Source: Alphaproteobacteria bacterium
GTDB taxonomy: Bacteria; Pseudomonadota; Alphaproteobacteria; JACAEB01
Assembly: GCA_024236075.1 (NCBI GenBank)
Contig: JACKLE010000015.1
Location: 1-35,045, forward strand
Length of the DNA: 35,045 bases
Direction: 5' to 3'
Shown: positions 14,631-22,913 of the stretch, one piece after another
Position numbering within the stretch: position 1 is the first letter of the stretch
How the letters are laid out: every line of letters begins with the position of its first letter
Program-made: the position numbers and the translations under genes
Notes under the pieces: generated by a model
The model's input: only the letters and a program-made list of their open reading frames with translations
What the model was told of the DNA's origin: nothing
Database searches by the model: none

Positions 14631-17600
14631 TGGCGGGCCCTCTCTCGCCCATCGCGGACAGGCTTGCAGCGACGGCGACGACAAATCCGGGCGCGCGCGC
14701 CTTGCGCGGGATCGCGACGGGCGCGGGACTGAGCCACGGAGCGCTCGCTGACTTCGTGGACACCACGGCAGCGCGGCTCCGGTCCTGCGGCATCGGCCGC
14801 GGCGACATCGTGGTCCTCGCGCTGCCGGACGGTCCGGAGGCCTTCGCCGCGCTGCTCGCCGTCGCCTCCGTCGCGACCGCGTTCCCCGTCGCGCCCATGG
14901 AAGGCGAGGCGTTCTATTCCCGCCTCCTCGGCGAGCTCGATATCCGCGCCGTCCTCATGGGCGACCGGCCCGACGCGGCGCTGACGGGCCTTGCCGCCGA
15001 GCGCGGCTGGAGCCTCATCAAGGCGCATGGGCAAGGACGGGCGGGCGAGTTTCGTCTCGAGGCGGAGCGTCCGGGCGCGCCGCGCACGGATGCGGCCCCG
15101 GTCGCCGAGGACGACGCGCTCCTCGTCGCGACCGCGGGCTCGACGGGCACGCCGAAGATCGTCGCGCTGAGCCAGGCGAGCCTCTTGCGCAACGCCGCCG
15201 CCTTCGCCGCCTGGAACCGCTTCACGCCCCGGGAGCGCTCGCTCTGCGTCATGCCGATCGCGCATCTGCACAGCATCATCCGCAGCTCGCTCCCGATCCT
15301 CCTGGCCGGGGGGGAAGTCGTCTGGGCGCCGGGCTTCCGGTCCCGCGACCTGCCCGACTGGATCGACGCCACGGCGCCGACCTATATGAGCGGAACGCCG
15401 ACCGTGTTCCGCGGCCTCGTCGAGGAAGCCGAGGCGCGCGGCTGGCGGCCCGCCGCGGGCGCGCTCGATCTCGTCGCCATCGGCTCGGACAAGGTCGATC
15501 CGGCGCTCGTGCGCCGTACGAGCGAACGTCTCGCGTGCAAGGCCGCCGAATTCTACGGGATGAGCGAGGTCTCGCCTCTCATCGCGATGACGCCGCGCGA
15601 CGGCGAGGCCCCTGCGGGCGCGGCCGGCCGGATCCTGCCCGATTGGGACGTCGCGATCCTCGATGCGGCGGGCGACCGGCTTTCCCACGGCGCCGTCGGC
15701 GAGGTCGCCGTGCGCGGCGGCACGGTCAATCGCGTCGTCGGGTCGGACGGCGCGCACCGGATGGCGGACGGCTTCTTCCGCACGGGCGATCTCGGCCGTC
15801 TCGACGCGGACGGCTTTCTCTATATCGAGGGCCGGGCGGACGACCGCATCTCGCGCGGGGGCGAAAAGATCGCGCCCGCCGCCGTGGAAACGGCACTCGC
15901 CGCACATCCCGAGGTCGCCGAAACGGTCGCCTTCGGCCTTCCCGACCCGGTGCTCGGCCAGCGCGTCGCAGCGCTCGTGGCCCTGCGCCACGCGGCCCGA
16001 GCGGATGCCGCGACGCTCGCGGCCTTCGCCGCCGACCGGCTGCCGCGCACGCTCGCGCCGGAGCGGGTCATCCTCGTCGACAAGATCCCGAGGGGCCGGC
16101 TCGGCAAGGTCTCGCGCCGCGCCCTGGCCGAGATCTACGGCAAGAAACCGGATGCCGCGAAGCCGCCCTCCCCGGCTCCCGCGTCGGCGAGCGACGCGGC
16201 CCTTCTCGAGATCTTCCGCCGGCATCTCAAGAACGAGTCCTTGGGACCCGATGACAGCTTCTTCGACCACGGAGACTCGCTCACCGCGCTGGAGCTTCTG
16301 ATGGAGGTCGAGACGCGCTTCGGCGTGAGCCTCTCGCCGGGCATCTTTCTGCGCCATGGGAGCTCCAGCGCGCTCGCCGATTTCATCCGCAAGCGAACCG
16401 GTCGCCGTTCCGGCGTCGAGCTCATCGAGGTCAGGGCCGGCGCGGCGCGCGCCCCTCTCCTCCTGATGCCGAACGTCACCGGCCGCGCGGAGTTCGTGCG
16501 GCAGCTCGCGGTGCATCTTGGACCCGACCGGCCGGTGGTGACGTTCCACGCGCCCGAGATCGACTTCGGAAGCGCGGCGAATCGCGATCTCACGGCGTTC
16601 GGCGCCGAGATCGCCGAGCTGGCCATGGCGCACCGCTCCGAAGGCGCCTTCGGGCTCGCCGGCTATTCGTTCGGGGCGCATGTCGCGCTCGCCGCGGCCC
16701 ATCATCTGCGTACGGCCGGCCGGCACGTCAGTTTCGTGGGCGTGCTGGACGACGAAGCCGACATTCACCAGCGCAATTTCGCGATCGCCAGGACCGCGCC
16801 CAAGCCGCGCGCCATCTCGCTCTACTACGAGTGGTGGCTCAATTGCACCGCCGCCCGGCCCTATCCGGGGCGGATCGTCTACTTCCGCGCCAGCGCGCCG
16901 AATCCCTTCTGCCGCTCCGATCCGACGGGCGGATGGGGCGAGATCGCGATGGGCGAGTTCAAGACCGTCGTAGTCGAGGGCTCGCACACCTCGCTGTCGC
17001 AGGAGGCCGGCCTCGCCATTCTGGGGGCCGCGCTGCAGGCGGCCGTCGACGAGGAGGAAGAGGGGCCGAGGGGAGAGGACGCCCTCGTCTTGGACGAGGA
17101 GCGCCGCCTGCGCTACGAAGCGCGGCTCGCCGCGCGCCGGGGCGACCGGAAGGGAGAGCTCGACGCCTACGAGGCCGTCTTCGCGATAAATCCCGGCCAG
17201 CCTTTCTGGGCGTGCGGCAACTACGCCGAGGCGCTGATCGACGCGGGTCGCCGACCCGAGGGCATGGCCATGTACCGCACCGCGCTCGCGCGCGATCCCT
17301 GGCCCCTGACCACCGCCGCGCGGTTCACGCGCAGGCTCGTCCGCCTGTCATGCGCCGAGGAGCTCCACGAGGCCGTGACGCTCGCGAGCAGGGTCGATCC
17401 CGACGACCCGCAGGCCCTCTTCCAGTCGGCTCGCGTCCTCATGGACGCGGGAAAGGCGGAGCAAGCGGAGGCCTGTCTGCGCCGCGCGGTGGACCTCGAT
17501 CCCACGGTCACGGAAGTCGGCCTCGTGCTCGCCGAATTTCTCCGCCGGCAGACGAGACCGCGCGATGCGTTGCGCGCGGTCGAGCAGGTCCTGGATGTCG

Positions 17601-17860
17601 CGCCGGGGCTGCAATACGGCGTGCTTCTCAAGATGAGCCTCCAGCTCGACATCGGAGATGCCGCGGGAGCCTTGGCGACCGCCGAGCGCTTTGGGCGCGT
17701 CTGGGGCGCCGATCCCCGGGTCGCGCTCTGTCGCGGTCGCGCGCTAGCCCTGCTCGGCCGCGCCGGCGAGGCGCGGGCCGTACTCGGCGAGGCGGCCCGC
17801 CTCGCGCCCGACGACGCGGAAATCGCTCAGGCGCTCGTCTCGATATCCGCCGAGTCGTAG
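14630..17860 (+). CDS. NRPS-like adenylation-carrier-thioesterase-TPR protein
   Basis: This 1076-residue single-module synthetase has an adenylation domain (1-510), a carrier domain (about 525-600), a thioesterase (about 605-810) and TPR repeats (about 815-1076). Adenylation motifs: TAGSTGTPK near 168, FYGMSE near 309, RTGDLGRLDADGFLYIEGR from about 384, and PRGRLGKVSR near 487-496 with the catalytic Lys. Ser550 in DHGDSLTAL is the phosphopantetheine site. Ser680 in GYSFG and His786 in EGSHTSL are the thioesterase nucleophile and base. The pocket region carries MPIAHLHSI, as in acyl-CoA ligases, rather than the FDxS segment with the amino-acid-binding Asp, so a carboxylic acid that is not a standard alpha-amino acid is likely. 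There is no condensation domain. The TPR tail may dock the glycosyltransferases. The ATG at 14630 overlaps the upstream stop. Confidence 0.9.
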   Translation: MAGPLSPIADRLAATATTNPGARALRGIATGAGLSHGALADFVDTTAARLRSCGIGRGDIVVLALPDGPEAFAALLAVASVATAFPVAPMEGEAFYSRLLGELDIRAVLMGDRPDAALTGLAAERGWSLIKAHGQGRAGEFRLEAERPGAPRTDAAPVAEDDALLVATAGSTGTPKIVALSQASLLRNAAAFAAWNRFTPRERSLCVMPIAHLHSIIRSSLPILLAGGEVVWAPGFRSRDLPDWIDATAPTYMSGTPTVFRGLVEEAEARGWRPAAGALDLVAIGSDKVDPALVRRTSERLACKAAEFYGMSEVSPLIAMTPRDGEAPAGAAGRILPDWDVAILDAAGDRLSHGAVGEVAVRGGTVNRVVGSDGAHRMADGFFRTGDLGRLDADGFLYIEGRADDRISRGGEKIAPAAVETALAAHPEVAETVAFGLPDPVLGQRVAALVALRHAARADAATLAAFAADRLPRTLAPERVILVDKIPRGRLGKVSRRALAEIYGKKPDAAKPPSPAPASASDAALLEIFRRHLKNESLGPDDSFFDHGDSLTALELLMEVETRFGVSLSPGIFLRHGSSSALADFIRKRTGRRSGVELIEVRAGAARAPLLLMPNVTGRAEFVRQLAVHLGPDRPVVTFHAPEIDFGSAANRDLTAFGAEIAELAMAHRSEGAFGLAGYSFGAHVALAAAHHLRTAGRHVSFVGVLDDEADIHQRNFAIARTAPKPRAISLYYEWWLNCTAARPYPGRIVYFRASAPNPFCRSDPTGGWGEIAMGEFKTVVVEGSHTSLSQEAGLAILGAALQAAVDEEEEGPRGEDALVLDEERRLRYEARLAARRGDRKGELDAYEAVFAINPGQPFWACGNYAEALIDAGRRPEGMAMYRTALARDPWPLTTAARFTRRLVRLSCAEELHEAVTLASRVDPDDPQALFQSARVLMDAGKAEQAEACLRRAVDLDPTVTEVGLVLAEFLRRQTRPRDALRAVEQVLDVAPGLQYGVLLKMSLQLDIGDAAGALATAERFGRVWGADPRVALCRGRALALLGRAGEARAVLGEAARLAPDDAEIAQALVSISAES

Positions 17861-17914
17861 ATCCGCCCGTGGCGCCGCCATCTCCCGGGCCGTCCCGGCG
17901 AAGCCGATCCCGGC

Positions 17915-18919
17915 TCAGCGCCTGCGCGCCGCGAGGCACTGCTCCCAGGCCAGGGCATGGGCGATGATCGTGTCGAGATCGTCGAAGCGCGGACGCCAGT
18001 CGAGAGTCGCGAGGATGAGGGCGTTGTCGGCGACGAGCTCGGGCGGGTCGCCGGGCCGGCGCCCTTCGATGCGGCGCGCGATCTTGGTGCCGGCGATGCG
18101 GTCGACCGCGTTCAGGACCTCGAGCACCGAATAGCCGCGCCCATAGCCGCAATTGAGCTCGAGCGAGCGCTTCGGCTCGGCCATCAGCGCCCTCAGGGCG
18201 GCGATATGGGCCTCGGCGAGGTCGCGGACGTGGATGTAGTCGCGCACGCCCGTTCCGTCCCGGGTCGGATAGTCCGTGCCGAACACGGCGATGCCGGGCC
18301 GCAGCCCGTGCACGACCTCGGCCGCGATCTTGATGAGATGGGTCGAGTCGAAGGTCGATTCTCCCGAACGCATCTCGGGGTCGGCGCCCGCGACGTTGAA
18401 GTAGCGCAGGGCGCAGTAGTTCATCTTCGAGACGCGGGCGGCATCGCGCAGCATCACCTCGGTCATGAGCTTCGAGCGCCCATATGGATTGATCGGCACC
18501 TGGGGCGTCGTCTCGCTCAGAAGGGCGCACTCGGGCATCCCGTAGGTGGCGCAGGTCGAGGAGAAGATGAAGTGCGGGACGCCTGCCGCGATCGCCGTCT
18601 CGATGAGCGTGCGGCTCTTCGCCGTGTTGTTGAGATAGTAGAGAAGCGGCTTCGCCATCGACTCCCCTACGAGGAGCGAGCCCGCGAAGTGCATGACGGC
18701 ACCGATCTCGCGCTCCTCCAGGATTCGCGCGACGAGGGCCTCGTCGGCGATATCGCCCTGGTAGAAGGCGGCCGCGTCGGGGATCGCCCAGCGGAAGCCG
18801 GTCGACAGATCGTCGATGACGGCAACCTTCGCGCCGGCATCGAGGAGCGCGAGAACGGCGTGGCTGCCGATGTAGCCGGCGCCGCCGGTGACGAGGACAT
18901 TGGGAAGCTCGTGGGTCAT
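17915..18919 (-). CDS. galE: UDP-glucose 4-epimerase
   Basis: This 334-residue extended short-chain dehydrogenase interconverts UDP-glucose and UDP-galactose with tightly bound NAD+, in the cytoplasm. VTGGAGYIGSH (10-20) is the NAD-binding glycine loop, SSTCATYG (120-127) carries the catalytic Ser/Thr, and Tyr146-x-x-x-Lys150 in NPYGRSK is the active pair. ALRYFNVAGADP and the RDGTGVRDYIHVRDLAEAH segment are highly typical of GalE. Length is normal for the family. It stands alone on the minus strand between the NRPS-like gene (convergent, 54-base gap) and gmd (divergent, 192-base gap). Ribosome-site match upstream of the ATG is poor. It would supply UDP-galactose or a related sugar to the glycosyltransferases of the locus. 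Confidence 0.95.
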   Translation of the reverse strand: MTHELPNVLVTGGAGYIGSHAVLALLDAGAKVAVIDDLSTGFRWAIPDAAAFYQGDIADEALVARILEEREIGAVMHFAGSLLVGESMAKPLLYYLNNTAKSRTLIETAIAAGVPHFIFSSTCATYGMPECALLSETTPQVPINPYGRSKLMTEVMLRDAARVSKMNYCALRYFNVAGADPEMRSGESTFDSTHLIKIAAEVVHGLRPGIAVFGTDYPTRDGTGVRDYIHVRDLAEAHIAALRALMAEPKRSLELNCGYGRGYSVLEVLNAVDRIAGTKIARRIEGRRPGDPPELVADNALILATLDWRPRFDDLDTIIAHALAWEQCLAARRR

Positions 18920-19111
18920 GGCGGGGAAGGCCGAGGGTTGGACGGCGGGCGAATGTCACAGAGCCTAGGGCACCCGGCGACGAATGAAAATCGAAAGCCA
19001 CCCCAGCGGGAAAAAGCGTACCGGCCGGCAACCCGCGCCGGGGGCCTGCTTGGCCGTCGGCCGTCCATCGGCTAGCGTCGATTCGAGCTCATCGAAGGGT
19101 CCGAGGCAGGC

Positions 19112-20176
19112 GTGTCACAAAAGGCGAGAAAAGCGCTCATCACGGGCGTGACGGGTCAGGATGGCGCCTATCTCTCGCGCCTCCTGCTGGAGAAGGGCTA
19201 TGTCGTCCACGGCGTGAAGCGCCGTTCGTCCTCCTTCAACACGGGGCGCATCGACGCGCTCTATTCGGACCCCCACGAGCACGAGACGCGCTTCTTCCTC
19301 CATCACGGCGACCTCACCGACGCGACGAACCTCATCCGCATCATCGAGGAGACCGCGCCCGACGAGATCTACAATCTCGCCGCCCAGAGCCACGTCCAGG
19401 TGAGCTTCGAGACGCCGGAATACACCGCCAATGCCGACGCGGTCGGCACGCTGCGCCTCCTCGAGGCCGTCCGCATCCTGAAGATGGAGAAGGTGCGCTT
19501 CTACCAGGCCTCGACCTCCGAGCTCTTCGGCAAGGTCGCGGAGGTGCCCCAGCGCGAGACCACCCCTTTCCACCCGCGCTCGCCCTACGGCGTCGCGAAG
19601 CTCTACGCCTTCTGGATCACCGTCAACTACCGCGAGGCCTACGGCTTCCACGCCTCGAACGGCATCCTCTTCAACCACGAGAGCCCGCTCCGGGGCGAGA
19701 CCTTCGTCACGCGCAAGATCACCCGGGGCGTCGCGGCCATCGAGACGGGCGCGCAGCGCTGCCTCTATCTCGGCAATCTCGATGCGCGGCGGGACTGGGG
19801 CCACGCGCGCGACTATGTCGAGGGCATGTGGCGCATGCTGCAGCAGGACGCGCCGGACGACTATGTGCTCGCGACGGGCGAGATGCACAGCGTGCGCCGC
19901 TTCGCCGAGCTCGCCTTCGCGCATGTCGGGCGCACGCTCGACTGGCAGGGGAAGGGTGTCGAGGAGACCGGGCACTGCACGCGCACGGGGGAGATCGTTG
20001 TGCGCGTCGATCCGAACTATTTCCGCCCCGCCGAGGTCGACCAGCTCCTCGGGGACGCCGCCAAGGCGCGCCGGAAGCTGGGCTGGAGCGCCACCGTGCG
20101 CCTGCCCGAGCTCGTGGCGGAGATGATGGAGGCCGATCTCGCGCTCGCCCGCTCGGGCAAGCGCGAGCGCGTGTGA
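19112..20176 (+). CDS. gmd: GDP-mannose 4,6-dehydratase
   Basis: This 354-residue enzyme converts GDP-mannose to GDP-4-keto-6-deoxymannose, the first step to GDP-fucose and related 6-deoxyhexoses. ITGVTGQDGAYL (10-21) is the cofactor loop; YQASTSELFGKV (131-142) and Tyr159-x-x-x-Lys163 in SPYGVAKLY give the catalytic residues. ILFNHESPLRGETFVTRKIT and NLDARRDWGHARDYVEGMW are near-invariant stretches of Gmd. The GTG start at 19112 has GAGGCAGG upstream, and the protein begins directly at the Rossmann fold. It is followed 24 bases later by fcl, so the pair forms the GDP-L-fucose operon. The GDP-mannose precursor would come from the manC-type enzyme at 24354-25778. Confidence 0.97.
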   Translation: MSQKARKALITGVTGQDGAYLSRLLLEKGYVVHGVKRRSSSFNTGRIDALYSDPHEHETRFFLHHGDLTDATNLIRIIEETAPDEIYNLAAQSHVQVSFETPEYTANADAVGTLRLLEAVRILKMEKVRFYQASTSELFGKVAEVPQRETTPFHPRSPYGVAKLYAFWITVNYREAYGFHASNGILFNHESPLRGETFVTRKITRGVAAIETGAQRCLYLGNLDARRDWGHARDYVEGMWRMLQQDAPDDYVLATGEMHSVRRFAELAFAHVGRTLDWQGKGVEETGHCTRTGEIVVRVDPNYFRPAEVDQLLGDAAKARRKLGWSATVRLPELVAEMMEADLALARSGKRERV

Positions 20177-20200
20177 TGCGGACGGGATGAAGGACCGGCC

Positions 20201-21145
20201 TTGACCTATTCGCTCGAGGGAAAGCGCGTCTTCGTCGCGGGCCATCGCGGCATGGTCGGCGCCGCCCTCGTGCGCCGCCTGGCGTCGGAGAGCTGCGAGA
20301 TCCTGACCGCGCCCCGCGAGCGCGTCGATCTCACACGCGCCGACGAGGTCGGCGCCTGGTTTCGGGCGGAGCGCCCGCAGGCCGTCTTCCTAGCGGCCGC
20401 GAAGGTCGGCGGCATTCTCGCCAACGCGACCTATCCCGTCGACTTCCTGCGCGACAACCTCCTCATCGCGACGCATGTCATCGACGCCGCCTATAGGACG
20501 GGCACGGAGAAGCTCCTCAATCTCGGCTCGTCCTGCATCTATCCGAAGTTCGCGCCCCAGCCGATCGCGGAGGCGGCGCTTCTCACCGGGCCGCTCGAGC
20601 CGACCAACGAATGGTATGCGCTCGCCAAGATCGCCGGCATCAAGCTCGCCCAGGCCTATCGCCGGCAATATGGCTGCGATTTCATCTCGGCCATGCCGAC
20701 CAACCTCTACGGCACCGGCGACAATTACGACCCCGAGACCAGCCACGTGCTCCCTGCCCTCATCCGCAAGGCTCACGAGGCGAAGGCGAAGGGCGCGGAC
20801 TCGATGACGATCTGGGGCTCGGGCACGCCGCGGCGCGAGTTCCTCCACGTCGACGACGCGGCGGATGCCTGCATCCACCTCATGAAGGCCTATTCGGAGG
20901 ACGAGCACATCAATATCGGCTCGGGCGAGGACCTCCCGATCCTCGATCTCGCCCGGCTCGTCGCGGAGGTCGTGGGCTTCGGCGGGCGGATCGAGCACGA
21001 CCCGACCAAGCCCGACGGCACGCCGCGCAAGCTCATGAACAGCGAGAAGCTGAAGCGCCTCGGCTGGCGCGCCCGCATCTCCCTGCGCGACGGCATCGCC
21101 TCGGCCTATCGCGACTTTCTTCAGGGCGACGTGCGGGGCCGGTGA
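20201..21145 (+). CDS. fcl: GDP-L-fucose synthase
   Basis: This 314-residue bifunctional 3,5-epimerase/4-reductase turns the product of Gmd into GDP-L-fucose using NADPH. FVAGHRGMVG (11-20) is the dinucleotide loop. LGSSCIYPKFAPQP (108-121) and Tyr139-x-x-x-Lys143 in NEWYALAKIAG are active-site hallmarks. PTNLYGTGDNYDPETSHVLPAL is strongly conserved in this family. The start is TTG at 20201 with AAGGA six bases upstream; no ATG fits before the glycine loop. It is 24 bases after gmd and 82 bases before the preferred ATG of pgi, which has its own candidate -10. Its presence shows that fucose, or a derivative, is a probable component of the glycan. Confidence 0.97.
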   Translation: MTYSLEGKRVFVAGHRGMVGAALVRRLASESCEILTAPRERVDLTRADEVGAWFRAERPQAVFLAAAKVGGILANATYPVDFLRDNLLIATHVIDAAYRTGTEKLLNLGSSCIYPKFAPQPIAEAALLTGPLEPTNEWYALAKIAGIKLAQAYRRQYGCDFISAMPTNLYGTGDNYDPETSHVLPALIRKAHEAKAKGADSMTIWGSGTPRREFLHVDDAADACIHLMKAYSEDEHINIGSGEDLPILDLARLVAEVVGFGGRIEHDPTKPDGTPRKLMNSEKLKRLGWRARISLRDGIASAYRDFLQGDVRGR

Positions 21146-21188
21146 GCTTTTTGCCTTCTTGGACGCTCGCTTCGCGCAGGCGACCCGC

Positions 21189-21194
21189 TATAAT
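21189..21194 (+). promoter_or_regulatory. Perfect -10 hexamer before pgi
   Basis: TATAAT, rare in DNA this GC-rich, lies 34 bases before the ATG at 21228, where a transcript would have a leader of about 27 bases. No good -35 is visible at 16-18 bases spacing. If real, it makes the TTG at 21159 unusable as a start for transcripts from this site and lets pgi be expressed apart from gmd-fcl. Confidence 0.35.
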
Positions 21195-21227
21195 CTGCCT
21201 GCGGTGCATGTGGCCTCGGAGTCCCTG

Positions 21228-22805
21228 ATGTCCGACGAGATGGTGGAGGCGGCCTGGGCGGCGCTCGCGCGCCAGGGCGCGCGGCTGAAGGCGGCGCGCA
21301 TCGATTCGCTCTTCGCGGCCGATGCGCGGCGCTTCGCGCGCTTCTCGCGGGAGGGCGCCGGCCTCCTGCTCGATATCTCGAAGAACCGCATCGACGAAGA
21401 GGCCCTAGCCGCGCTCCTCGCGCTCGCGAAGGGGGCGATGCTCGAGGAAGCCCGTGGACGGATGTTCTCCGGCGAGCGCATCAACGTCACCGAGCACCGC
21501 GCCGTGCTTCATGTCGCGCTGCGTGCCGGGAACGATGCCGGGCTCGTCGTCGACGGCCACGACGTGCTTCCCGACGTCCGGGCGGTGAAGGCGCGGGTCG
21601 AGGCCTTCGCGGAGCAGGTGCGCTCGGGTGCCTGGCGCGGCTTCACCGGAAAGCCGATCCGCCACGTGGTCAATATCGGCATCGGCGGCTCGGATCTCGG
21701 CCCGCGCATGGCGGCGGCGGCGCTCTCGCCGCATCTCGCCGACGACCTCGCGCTTCACTACGTCGCGAACGTGGACGGCGCCGATCTCGCGGGCGTCCTC
21801 GACCGTGTCGCCGCCGAGGAGACGCTCTTCATCGTCGCCTCGAAGACCTTCACGACCCAGGAGACCATGGCGAACGCGGCTTCCGCCCGCGCCTGGCTGC
21901 GCGACCAGGGCGCCGAGGAAGCCGACGTCGCGAAGCACTTCGTCGCGGTCTCGACGAACGCGCAGGCCGTGGCCGCCTTCGGCATTTCGGCGGAGAACAT
22001 GTTTCCCTTCTGGGACTGGGTCGGCGGCCGCTTCTCGCTCTGGTCCGCTATCGGGCTCTCGCTGGCGATCGGTCTCGGCAGCGAGGGGTTCGAGGCGCTC
22101 CTGTCCGGCGCGCGCGAGATGGACGGGCATTTTCTCGAGGCGCCGCTCGCCGAGAATCTTCCCGTCCTCCTGGCGCTGACGGAAATCTGGAACCGCAATA
22201 TCGAGGGGCACCGCGCCCGCGCGGTCGTGCCCTACGACGAACGTCTCGCGCTCCTGCCCGCCTATCTCCAGCAGCTCGAGATGGAGTCGAACGGCAAGCG
22301 CCTCGGGCTCGACGGCGAGGAGGCTTTGCACGCGACCGCCCCGGTCGTCTGGGGCGGAGCCGGAACGAACGGCCAGCACGCCTATTTCCAGCATCTCCAT
22401 CAGGGAACGGACGTAGTTCCGGTCGACTTCATCGCCGCGATAGCTCCCGACCACGGCCTCGCCGGCCACCATCGCCTGCTCATGGCGAATCTCTTCGCGC
22501 AGGGCGAGGCCCTGATGCGCGGGAGGGCGAGCCCCGACGGCAATCCGCACCGCGCCTTCCCGGGCAATCGGCCGTCGACCGCGATCCTCATGGACCGCCT
22601 GACGCCCGAACGCCTCGGCGCCCTCCTTGCGCTCTACGAGCACAAGGTCTTCTGCCTCGGCGTCCTTTGGGGCGTGCCCTCCTTCGACCAATGGGGAGTC
22701 GAGCTCGGAAAGGAGCTTGCCGGCAGCCTTCTCAAGGGCACGGGCGTGCCGTCCGGCCTTCTCGGCTGGTACAATTCCCGCGCGAGACAGGAGGACAAGC
22801 TCTAG
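21228..22805 (+). CDS. pgi: Glucose-6-phosphate isomerase
   Basis: This 525-residue enzyme interconverts glucose 6-phosphate and fructose 6-phosphate in the cytoplasm, linking central metabolism to mannose and glucose sugar nucleotides. VVNIGIGGSDLGPRM, the SKTFTTQETMANA phosphate-binding segment, FPFWDWVGGRFSLWSAIGLS (family signature 1) and GTNGQHAYFQHLHQGT are all present, as is the C-terminal FDQWGVELGKELA with its catalytic Lys. ATG 21228 is preferred: GGAG lies seven bases upstream and a TATAAT box 34 bases upstream. The in-frame TTG at 21159 would add 23 residues atypical of the family. It follows fcl on the same strand. Fructose 6-phosphate from here feeds mannose 6-phosphate made by the bifunctional manC-type enzyme. 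Confidence 0.97.
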   Translation: MSDEMVEAAWAALARQGARLKAARIDSLFAADARRFARFSREGAGLLLDISKNRIDEEALAALLALAKGAMLEEARGRMFSGERINVTEHRAVLHVALRAGNDAGLVVDGHDVLPDVRAVKARVEAFAEQVRSGAWRGFTGKPIRHVVNIGIGGSDLGPRMAAAALSPHLADDLALHYVANVDGADLAGVLDRVAAEETLFIVASKTFTTQETMANAASARAWLRDQGAEEADVAKHFVAVSTNAQAVAAFGISAENMFPFWDWVGGRFSLWSAIGLSLAIGLGSEGFEALLSGAREMDGHFLEAPLAENLPVLLALTEIWNRNIEGHRARAVVPYDERLALLPAYLQQLEMESNGKRLGLDGEEALHATAPVVWGGAGTNGQHAYFQHLHQGTDVVPVDFIAAIAPDHGLAGHHRLLMANLFAQGEALMRGRASPDGNPHRAFPGNRPSTAILMDRLTPERLGALLALYEHKVFCLGVLWGVPSFDQWGVELGKELAGSLLKGTGVPSGLLGWYNSRARQEDKL

Positions 22806-22913
22806 CGTCGGCTGCCGTCCGGCCGGCCGTCTCGGCGCCGGGCCCTTTAGGATCGGGTGAAGGATTTTGACTTAGCCTGCGCCTTGCGAAATTGCGGGCG
22901 GAAGGCTTCAGCC

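Noticed and set aside
14612..16987. Long minus-strand open frame opposite the NRPS-like gene
   Set aside because: No recognisable domains and charged low-complexity composition, while the plus strand has intact A, PCP and TE motifs.
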